Of a DNA stretch of 5,047 nt, positions 1 to 5,047 are shown one piece after another (position 1 is the stretch's first letter; each line of letters begins with the position of its first letter). The notes under the pieces were generated by a model. That model saw only the letters and a list, made by a program, of their open reading frames with translations, ran no database searches and was not told where the DNA came from. The stretch comes from Limnoglobus sp. GTDB taxonomy: Bacteria; Planctomycetota; Planctomycetia; Gemmatales; Gemmataceae. Made by a program: the position numbers and the translations under genes. The stretch is taken from NCBI GenBank assembly GCA_025353985.1, contig JANXNT010000091.1:1-5047 (forward strand), in the 5' to 3' direction.

Positions 1-636
1 ATGCTCGGTTTCCTGTTCTCAGATGTCGCGGTCGATCCGAAAGATCTCCACGATATCCTGACGAAATCGGTGCAAACGACCTTTAACTGCATCTCGGTCG
101 AAGGACACACGAGCACGAACGACACGGTCTTCCTGCTAGCAAATGGCACGGGGCCGCCGCTAAGTGGGGCCGCACTCGCCGAGTTTGGCGATGCGGTGAC
201 ATCCGCGTGCGAATCGTTGTCGCAGCAAATTGCCGCCGATGCGGAGGGTGCGAATCACCTCATCAAACTGCAAGTCGATGGTTGCCGTCACTTCGAGGAA
301 GCGCGAACAATCGCGAAGGCGATTGCGGAAAGTGCTCTCGTGAAGACCGCGATTTACGGTGCCGACCCGAACTGGGGCCGAATCGTTTCCGCTGCCGGTT
401 ACGCGGGTGTACCTTTCGAGGAAACCGATATCGCGTATCTGCACGTTGGCTCATTCTCGCTTTACGAACGCGGTCGGCCTTCGCCGTTCGACGCGGTGGC
501 TGTGTCGGGGTACTTGAAGGCGAATCGCGACATCACCATCGATCTCCGCTTCACGCTTGGCACGGCGGCCTGCACGTTTTACACTTGCGATCTCACCGAA
601 GAATATGTCAAGCTGAACGCGGACTACACCACCTGA
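1..636 (+). CDS. argJ: Bifunctional ornithine acetyltransferase / N-acetylglutamate synthase, beta-chain part (5' end outside window)
   Basis: ArgJ moves the acetyl group from N-acetylornithine to glutamate (and in bifunctional forms from acetyl-CoA), closing the acetyl cycle of arginine synthesis in the cytoplasm. What is visible is a 211-residue C-terminal part. It shows the family blocks SVEGHTSTNDT (residues 32-42), LVKTAIYGADPNWGRI (about 113-128, with the DPNWGR core at 122-127) and a C-terminal TCDLTEEYVKLNADYTT. From family knowledge, the precursor cuts itself before a Thr in an A-T-M-L-type sequence, and that Thr becomes the nucleophile of the beta chain. The first codons here read MLGF, so the window begins one residue after the expected Thr, and the ATG at position 1 is most likely internal rather than a start. 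The C-terminus is intact, ending at TGA 634-636, and the beta-chain length is normal (about 200-210 residues). An ABC ATPase gene follows 20 bp later. The identity is secure; the symbol applies to the whole gene. Confidence 0.95.
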   Translation: MLGFLFSDVAVDPKDLHDILTKSVQTTFNCISVEGHTSTNDTVFLLANGTGPPLSGAALAEFGDAVTSACESLSQQIAADAEGANHLIKLQVDGCRHFEEARTIAKAIAESALVKTAIYGADPNWGRIVSAAGYAGVPFEETDIAYLHVGSFSLYERGRPSPFDAVAVSGYLKANRDITIDLRFTLGTAACTFYTCDLTEEYVKLNADYTT

Positions 637-647
637 TTCTGCAAGCC

Positions 648-651
648 AAGG
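648..651 (+). promoter_or_regulatory. Ribosome binding site of the ABC ATPase gene
   Basis: AAGG lies 5 bases before the ATG at 657, within the 20-bp gap after argJ. It is a short, weak Shine-Dalgarno match. It favours ATG 657 as the start, although the frame is open from further upstream inside argJ. The close spacing suggests the gene is translated from the argJ transcript. Confidence 0.5.
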
Positions 652-656
652 CACGG

Positions 657-1586
657 ATGCAATCGCTCATTGAAGTGCAAAATCTGCGTTGCGAGTTCGG
701 CGGCTTCCCGGCCATTCGCGACCTCACGCTATCGCTCCCGCATGGCCGCATCGGCTTGCTCGGCCCGAACGGCGCGGGCAAATCGACGCTGCTGAAAATA
801 TTCATGGGCTTGATCGCGCCGACGAGCGGCACCGGTCGCGTCCTCGATCAATCGCTCGGTGGCGACCGTGACGCCGCAAACAACTGGCAGCTACGCCGGC
901 AGATCGGATTCATGCCCGAAGCCGAGGCACTCGTACCCGGCCTGACCGGGATCGAGTTCGTCAGTTTCGCCGGGGAATTGTGCGGAATGCCACGCCGCCA
1001 CGCCCAACGCCGTGCACACGAAGTGCTGAGTTACTTGCAACTCGAAGAAGCCCGATACCGCCGCGTCGAAGACTATTCCGCAGGCATGAAACAACGCGTA
1101 AAACTCGCGCAGGCACTCATCCACGACCCGCCGTTATTGCTTTTAGACGAACCGACGAGCGGCCTCGATCCGGCGGGGCGCGATGCAATGCTCAAGCTCA
1201 TTCGAGAACTCGGGGTCGAACATGGCAAGTCGATCATTTTGTCCACACACTTACTCGCCGATGTGCAAGCGGTGTGCGAACGCGTCGTGATTATGGCGGG
1301 CGGGCAGTTGCGAGGGCAGGGCACCGTGGCGGAATTGTGTGCGATACGGAACGACCGGTTCCGGATCCGCATTTTGGGCGATGGTGCGCGTTTCCGCACG
1401 GAACTCGAAGGCGAAGGCGTCAGTATTCTCGCCGACAACGGACACGGCGAATGGCGCGTGACCGTGCCGCCGGGTTGGTCGAACTTGAACTTCTACAAAA
1501 TGGCCGACCTGAGCGAAGTCGCAATCCGCGCGCTACTCCGCGACGACGAAACGCTGGAGGAGTTGTTCCTACGCTCCGTCAGTTAA
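657..1586 (+). CDS. ABC transporter ATP-binding protein (ABC-2 export type)
   Basis: This 309-residue nucleotide-binding subunit would hydrolyse ATP on the cytoplasmic face and drive a separate membrane permease. Visible motifs in order are Walker A GPNGAGKST (36-44), a Q-loop region IGFMPE (83-88) with Glu where many families have Gln, signature YSAGMKQR (140-147), Walker B LLLLDEP with Asp164 and catalytic Glu165, D-loop SGLD (168-171) and switch His198 in STHLL. All catalytic positions are present. Residues of about 218-309 form a C-terminal extension ending LEELFLRSVS, typical of ABC-2 ATPases of the DrrA/CcmA/NatA kind. The frame is open back to 207, but that upstream part overlaps argJ and has no family resemblance. 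ATG 657 puts the conserved IEVQNL strand at residues 5-10, as expected. It is probably in an operon with argJ. No permease follows in the window, so the substrate cannot be named; the partner may be encoded elsewhere. Confidence 0.93.
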   Translation: MQSLIEVQNLRCEFGGFPAIRDLTLSLPHGRIGLLGPNGAGKSTLLKIFMGLIAPTSGTGRVLDQSLGGDRDAANNWQLRRQIGFMPEAEALVPGLTGIEFVSFAGELCGMPRRHAQRRAHEVLSYLQLEEARYRRVEDYSAGMKQRVKLAQALIHDPPLLLLDEPTSGLDPAGRDAMLKLIRELGVEHGKSIILSTHLLADVQAVCERVVIMAGGQLRGQGTVAELCAIRNDRFRIRILGDGARFRTELEGEGVSILADNGHGEWRVTVPPGWSNLNFYKMADLSEVAIRALLRDDETLEELFLRSVS

Positions 1587-1610
1587 GCGAGTTGTCTTTA
1601 TCGAATGCGG

Positions 1611-1732
1611 AATTAGCCGCGACGCGGAGTCCTCGTAGCGGAGCGCGTGCGCGTCACCCCGATACGGGGATTCCTGGATATGGGTGAAGTCCACGCGCTC
1701 CGCTACGCAAAGCCTGCGCGTCGCGGCTAATT
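1611..1732. repeat. 122-bp interrupted palindrome (REP/MITE-like element)
   Basis: The outer arms are perfect 16-bp inverted copies: AATTAGCCGCGACGCG at 1611-1626 and its reverse complement at 1717-1732. A second perfect 16-bp pair sits inside: CGTAGCGGAGCGCGTG at 1634-1649 and its reverse complement at 1692-1707. The centre can form either a 6-bp pair (1654-1659 with 1682-1687) or a small hairpin, CCCCG-ATA-CGGGG, at 1657-1669. The arms are separated by unequal mismatched bulges (7 and 9 bases). It holds no ORF of note and begins 24 bp after the ATPase stop codon. No T-run follows, so it is not a standard intrinsic terminator, although the folded RNA could still protect or end the transcript. 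A non-autonomous mobile repeat or REP-like element is the best guess. I see no clear target-site duplication. Confidence 0.8.
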
Positions 1733-1781
1733 GAACCAAAACCGAGATGACCGGAAACGCCGTCAACTCTTCCTCTTCCCC

Positions 1782-1816
1782 ATTCGTGTATTTCGTGTGT
1801 TTCGTGGTTCCACTCT
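1782..1816 (+). repeat. TTCGTG-unit repeat, copy A (direct)
   Basis: Three tandem 9-bp units, ATTCGTGTA-TTTCGTGTG-TTTCGTGGT (1782-1808), are followed by the tail TCCACTCT. A pyrimidine-rich tract (about 1768-1781) precedes it. The 35 bp match copy C at 1913-1947 at 32 positions, and the 27-bp core is the inverse of copy B at 24 of 27 positions. The coding role is nil. Confidence 0.8.
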
Positions 1817-1828
1817 AAAGGCCAATTC

Positions 1829-1855
1829 ACCACGAAACAGACGAACTACACGAAA
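1829..1855 (-). repeat. TTCGTG-unit repeat, copy B (inverted)
   Basis: Read on the minus strand this is TTTCGTGTA-GTTCGTCTG-TTTCGTGGT, the same three 9-bp units as copies A and C. It lacks their TCCACTCT tail and instead continues GAATTG on the minus strand. It can pair with copy A across a loop of 20 bases, or with copy C across 57 bases. With copy C, 17 consecutive bases pair perfectly (1829-1845 with 1923-1939). Confidence 0.8.
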
Positions 1856-1912
1856 GTAATTACACAATTTTGAAATCACTCACGGCGATGCCTTCCCACT
1901 TTCCCTCTCCTT

Positions 1913-1947
1913 ATTCGTGGAATTCGTCTGTTTCGTGGTTCCACTCT
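1913..1947 (+). repeat. TTCGTG-unit repeat, copy C (direct)
   Basis: The units ATTCGTGGA-ATTCGTCTG-TTTCGTGGT (1913-1939) are followed by the same TCCACTCT tail as copy A. A pyrimidine-rich tract (about 1891-1912) precedes it, as with copy A, so the shared block may extend upstream in loose form. The copy ends 25 bp before a possible -10 box of the large downstream gene. Confidence 0.8.
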
Positions 1948-1972
1948 TGATGGCATTCATGGGTGCATCGGG

Positions 1973-1978
1973 TATATT
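1973..1978 (+). promoter_or_regulatory. Possible -10 promoter box for the zinc-finger/propeller gene
   Basis: TATATT matches the TATAAT consensus at five of six bases and lies 38 bp before the GTG start at 2017, in an AT-rich island. The best -35 candidate, TTGATG (1947-1952), is a partial match with a 20-bp spacer, longer than ideal. It touches the last base of repeat copy C. This is a guess from sequence alone. Confidence 0.25.
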
Positions 1979-2005
1979 AACTTCGTTCGCCCCTTCTCTC
2001 GCGCC

Positions 2006-2010
2006 GGGGA
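2006..2010 (+). promoter_or_regulatory. Ribosome binding site deciding the GTG start
   Basis: GGGGA sits 6 bases before GTG 2017. The frame has a stop at 1978-1980, and no ATG, GTG or TTG between that stop and 2017, so this GTG is the only conventional start that keeps the zinc finger. Confidence 0.5.
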
Positions 2011-2016
2011 TTCATC

Positions 2017-5000
2017 GTGTCGATTGCCGTCGAATGCCCACACTGCGAATCGCGGTTTACCCTCCAGCCAGAGCTGCTGGGAAAATCGATGCGTTGCCCC
2101 GATTGCCGCGACATCTTTACGGTATCCGAAGTGCCGCCCGTACCGGTGGATGTGCCCGTATTACTGCCGTCGGCACCGTTGCCGTCGTTGCCGTATCTCA
2201 GCGGGTCGGTGAACGATTTCGTGCCGATTTTGGAAGTCGAAGGGCCGCCGAAACCGGTGGTGGTTTGGCCGTTCGATAAGCCCGAACCGGAGTCGTTGCC
2301 GTACGTCGTGGAGATGGGTAGCGTGCCGATGGTACCGGTGCTGAAGCCGCCGCCGAAGCCCGCAGTGATCGATGCCGAGTTGTTCGACGAAAGCGTCGAC
2401 GACCTGCCACCCGGCCCGAAAATGGTCGACTGGAACGATGCCCCCGCCGGGCCGAAAGTCGTCGACTGGCGAGACGAAGCCCCGAAGGTGCCGGTGTTAA
2501 AGTCCGTAAAGGAACGCCCGATTGGCCGTGGCGACACCGACCCGGACGACTTGCCGAAAGCATCGGGCGCAGGCGTCGGGCGCTGGGGTTTGATCCTCGC
2601 CGGGCTGATCGTGACGATCTTCGGCGTGCTGATTTACGCGGGCGTTTCGTACTACCGAAACGAACTGCGTGCGGAAGAGTATCTGGCGAAAGAGGCCGAC
2701 GACGAATTCAAATTGTCCAACCATGCGAAGTCCGCACAACTCTACGAGAAGCTGCTAACGGACTTCCCCGTAAGCGAAAAGAAGGAGACGTACCAGTTCT
2801 TCGCGAAGCTCGCCGCACTGCACAGTGCCGTCGCGGGCACGACGGTTCGCGATAACCCGGCGGACGGCATCGCCAAGTTTCGTGGCTTCCTGACCGAATA
2901 CGGCTCGAACGCGATGGCGAAGCCCGATAACTCCGGGTTTGGCCACGAGATTTTCGAGGCGGGGCGAAAGCTCGTTGATGGCATCGTCGAACATGCGGAT
3001 GATCGCCTGAAAAAGTACGTCGGCAAGCGCAAGAACGCAGGCGGCCAGGACGAACTCGACGGCGCAGAGAAAGCCGTCGAGGAGGGGCGCTCGCTGATCC
3101 CGTTGACGGAAAAATACAAAATCAAAGAGGTGAAAGCGCTCGACGAGCCGCGTAAGTTGTTCGACGAACTGGCGAAGAAATTCGCCCGCGAACGCGAACG
3201 GCTGGCGGTGTTCGCACCGTTCCGCGACTTGCCGACGAACCCCACCGATCAGCGGATCGCGGCCTTCGCGGGCGTTCTGAAACGGGCACGATTCGACGCC
3301 GATTCGGAAGGTTTGGAGATCATCGCCGATGCGAAAGCGGCCCTCCGCCGACTGATTCAGCCGGTGCTGGTGGCGCGGCTGCCGGTGCCGTACCCGAACG
3401 ATCCTTCGGGTGGGTTGTTGTTCGTCGCGCCGCCCGTGGGGCAGTCGACCGCACCGACGGTCCCGCTCGCACCCGACGCGATTACCGAGACGTTCTACGC
3501 GGTGGCGCGCGGCATCCTTCATGCGTTCGATGCCGACACCGGTACGCTGCTTTGGGCGGCGCGGATTGGCCGTTACAACGATGTGCCCGTTCGGATGCCG
3601 CTAGCCGAAGGCGGTGGCGAACTCGCGATTGTGCCCACCGAGATCGACGGGAAGTATGGCCTCACGGCGCGGCTCGCGCGCACGGGGCAAATCTGGTGGT
3701 ATCAACCGCTCGAAGCCGAGTGTGCCGGTCGGCCGATCGTCGTCGGTTCGCGGGTTTACGTGCCGATTCGCGATGAACTCGGCACCGTGATCGAACTCGA
3801 ATCAGTCAGCGGAAATCGCCTGAGCCACATTCAACTGCGACAACGCATCGGGCCGGGTGCGGTGCGTCAACCGGGTACGGGAATGCTCTACGTGGCCGCC
3901 GAAGCGCGGCGAGTATTCGCGATCGATGTCGAGCCGCACAACGCGGAGAACGACCGCCTGCCGATGCGTTGCGTACAAGTGCTGGCGACCGAACACCCCG
4001 ACCTTTCGCTGCGCGTGCCACCGATTATCACCGGCCCCGTCGGCGAGGAAAAAGCGAACCGGTACATCATTCTGACGCAGAACGACGGCACTCAAGCAAC
4101 GAAATTGCGCGCCTTTCCGCTAACGACGATGGAACGCGGCAACGTCGACGATGGCCCGCCGGAAATCGCGCCGGTGGCCACCACTACGCTCTCATTGCCG
4201 GGGCACGTTTGGTTCCCGCCGCATACCGATGGCGAGCGCGTCGCCGTCGTGACCGATGCCGGCGCGTTTGGCCTATTCGGTACGAATCAGCTGGGAAATC
4301 AGGATGCGGGGATGTACGCGATCCCCGGACCGCAACTGCCTGTCGATGCGAAAAACCCGAGCGCGGGGCAGATCGCCATCGCGGACGATGACACCTTCTG
4401 GACGATTAGCCGTTCGAAATTATTCCGAATGCGGCTCGGTTTCACCGCACAAACGGGCCTGCAAGTGACACCCGCCGGGCTGCCCGTGCCATCGGGTGTG
4501 CCGATGCAATCGCCGCAGTGGAACGCGCGGCGCGACACCGCGTTCGTGGCCGTGCGTTCGGAAGAATCCGATGGCATGCGCGCGATTGCCTTCGATGTCC
4601 GCGATGGCCGCCCGCGCTGGCATCGCAAACTCGGCGCGATCCCGAACGTGCCACCCGTGCCAACGGCGGCAGGTGCGATTCTCGTCGACGAAGACGGCGG
4701 CGCATACGCGCTGCCGTTGTCAGCGGCCATCGGTGCGAACGATGCCACGAAGCCGATCGAACCGACCTGGATCGTCGCGCCGCCCGTCGTTTCCGGCACC
4801 GCCCCGGCGAAAACAGCGACTTCGCTCGATGGCAAAACGACGTGGATTCTCGTTCCCGAAAAGGAACCCGGCGAGAAAACGATCCCGCAACTGCGCGTAC
4901 GCCAAATCGTCGAAGGCAAGGCGAAAACCGATGCCCTCGCCCCGCTGCCGGACCGCCTCGCGGGGTCGCCGGTTGCCGTTGGCGCGTCCGTTGTGTTTCC

Positions 5001-5047
5001 GCTCGCCGATGGCTTCCTGTATCGGTTTGAACCGGGTAACCCGAAAC
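2017..5047 (+). CDS. Membrane-anchored zinc-finger / PQQ-like beta-propeller protein (3' end outside window)
   Basis: The frame is open from GTG 2017 to the window end without a stop (1010 codons). Residues 6-36 form a small zinc finger of the MJ0042-like kind, with Cys7/Cys10 (CPHC) and Cys27/Cys30 (CPDC). Residues of about 37-188 are a proline- and acid-rich linker. Residues 190-211 are one hydrophobic helix (WGLILAGLIVTIFGVLIYAG). Residues of about 216-270 look like a helical, TPR-like stretch (SAQLYEKLLTDFP), followed by a charged, mostly helical region to about 440. From about 450 onward come beta-propeller blades: FDADTGTLLW (504-513), RTGQIWW (555-561), IELESVSGNRL (592-602), RVFAIDV (632-638), FDVRDGRPRW (859-868) and DGFLYRFEPG (998-1007). 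There is no signal peptide, so the helix probably anchors the protein with the finger inside and the propeller outside. No kinase, protease or other catalytic motif was recognised. The function is unknown; scaffolding, sensing or ligand binding are possible. Several minus-strand frames overlap it and are shadows. Confidence 0.9.
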   Translation, partial: MSIAVECPHCESRFTLQPELLGKSMRCPDCRDIFTVSEVPPVPVDVPVLLPSAPLPSLPYLSGSVNDFVPILEVEGPPKPVVVWPFDKPEPESLPYVVEMGSVPMVPVLKPPPKPAVIDAELFDESVDDLPPGPKMVDWNDAPAGPKVVDWRDEAPKVPVLKSVKERPIGRGDTDPDDLPKASGAGVGRWGLILAGLIVTIFGVLIYAGVSYYRNELRAEEYLAKEADDEFKLSNHAKSAQLYEKLLTDFPVSEKKETYQFFAKLAALHSAVAGTTVRDNPADGIAKFRGFLTEYGSNAMAKPDNSGFGHEIFEAGRKLVDGIVEHADDRLKKYVGKRKNAGGQDELDGAEKAVEEGRSLIPLTEKYKIKEVKALDEPRKLFDELAKKFARERERLAVFAPFRDLPTNPTDQRIAAFAGVLKRARFDADSEGLEIIADAKAALRRLIQPVLVARLPVPYPNDPSGGLLFVAPPVGQSTAPTVPLAPDAITETFYAVARGILHAFDADTGTLLWAARIGRYNDVPVRMPLAEGGGELAIVPTEIDGKYGLTARLARTGQIWWYQPLEAECAGRPIVVGSRVYVPIRDELGTVIELESVSGNRLSHIQLRQRIGPGAVRQPGTGMLYVAAEARRVFAIDVEPHNAENDRLPMRCVQVLATEHPDLSLRVPPIITGPVGEEKANRYIILTQNDGTQATKLRAFPLTTMERGNVDDGPPEIAPVATTTLSLPGHVWFPPHTDGERVAVVTDAGAFGLFGTNQLGNQDAGMYAIPGPQLPVDAKNPSAGQIAIADDDTFWTISRSKLFRMRLGFTAQTGLQVTPAGLPVPSGVPMQSPQWNARRDTAFVAVRSEESDGMRAIAFDVRDGRPRWHRKLGAIPNVPPVPTAAGAILVDEDGGAYALPLSAAIGANDATKPIEPTWIVAPPVVSGTAPAKTATSLDGKTTWILVPEKEPGEKTIPQLRVRQIVEGKAKTDALAPLPDRLAGSPVAVGASVVFPLADGFLYRFEPGNPK
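2413..2484 (+). repeat. Two tandem 12-residue repeats in the linker (GPKxVDW)
   Basis: Within the proline-rich linker of the propeller protein, GPKMVDWNDAPA (residues 133-144) is followed directly by GPKVVDWRDEAP (145-156). The GPK-V-DW frame is shared and the period is 36 bp. At the DNA level the two units are similar but not identical, so this looks like an older duplication. It may be a short linear binding motif in the cytoplasmic part of the protein. Confidence 0.65.

Larger units (their letters stand above)
1587..2016. other. 430-bp non-coding intergenic region with repeats
   Basis: No frame here resembles a protein. In order it contains a 24-bp spacer, the 122-bp palindrome, a spacer ending in a pyrimidine tract, repeat copies A and B, an AT-richer stretch (about 1856-1880), a second pyrimidine tract, copy C, a possible -10 box and the ribosome binding site of the large gene. 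It most likely marks the boundary between the argJ-ATPase transcript and the next unit. Confidence 0.75.

Noticed and set aside
207..656. Upstream extension of the ABC ATPase by 150 residues
   Set aside because: It overlaps argJ in another frame and is Arg/Cys-rich without family similarity; ATG 657 gives the normal N-terminus.
980..1687. Plus-strand frame of 235 residues overlapping the ABC ATPase
   Set aside because: Arg/Thr/Pro-rich shadow of the ATPase gene in another frame, running on into the palindrome.
1611..1732. Classical intrinsic terminator
   Set aside because: The stem is far longer than usual and no run of T follows it; the downstream bases are TTGAACCAAAACC or similar.
1782..1947. 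CRISPR-like array
   Set aside because: There are only three copies, one of them inverted, with spacers of 20 and 57 bases and internal 9-bp periodicity; no cas gene is present.
1917..2279. Plus-strand frame of 120 residues starting in repeat copy C
   Set aside because: It overlaps the zinc-finger coding sequence in another frame and its start lies within repeat DNA; no motif is seen.
1977..2537. Minus-strand frame of 186 residues rich in Gly, Ser and Thr
   Set aside because: It is the antisense of the proline-rich linker and start of the zinc-finger protein; its low-complexity composition follows from the CCG/GTG-rich codons on the other strand.
2755..3522. Minus-strand frame of 255 residues
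   Set aside because: It lies fully inside the plus-strand propeller gene, shows Arg/His/Gln-rich shadow composition and no recognisable motif.
4299..4919. Minus-strand frame of 206 residues
   Set aside because: It is opposite the propeller blades of the plus-strand gene, which have clear motifs and unbroken coding; no motif is seen in this one.

Overview
The window looks like chromosomal DNA from a planctomycete, possibly of the Gemmataceae type. The base composition is moderately GC-rich (judged by eye, not computed). The last gene combines a cytoplasmic CxxC zinc-finger N-terminus, a proline-rich linker, one membrane helix and a PQQ-type beta-propeller, a design I associate mainly with Planctomycetota. 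The long intergenic region carries families of short repeats. The phylum is an inference; no rRNA or marker phylogeny is available here.

Layout, all genes on the + strand. (1) Positions 1-636 hold the 3' part of argJ (ornithine/glutamate N-acetyltransferase, arginine biosynthesis). The window opens essentially at the enzyme's self-cleavage point, so almost exactly the beta chain is present. (2) After a 20-bp gap, 657-1586 encodes a complete ABC-2-type ATP-binding protein, probably co-transcribed with argJ. No permease gene follows it in the window. (3) Positions 1587-2016 (430 bp) have no convincing gene. They hold a 122-bp interrupted palindrome (1611-1732), three copies of a 27-bp repeat built from 9-bp TTCGTG-type units (two direct, one inverted), and a possible -10 box. 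(4) From a GTG start at 2017 one reading frame stays open to the window end (1010 codons, no stop). It encodes the N-terminal and central part of a membrane-anchored zinc-finger/beta-propeller protein.

The genes do not form one obvious pathway. argJ is housekeeping metabolism, the ATPase is a likely export or membrane-transport component, and the large protein appears to sit across the cytoplasmic membrane with its propeller outside. The repeat-filled gap probably separates two transcription units. I found no CRISPR array, tRNA, rRNA, transposase or phage gene. The most unusual material is the repeat architecture of 1611-1947 and the large membrane-spanning zinc-finger/propeller protein.
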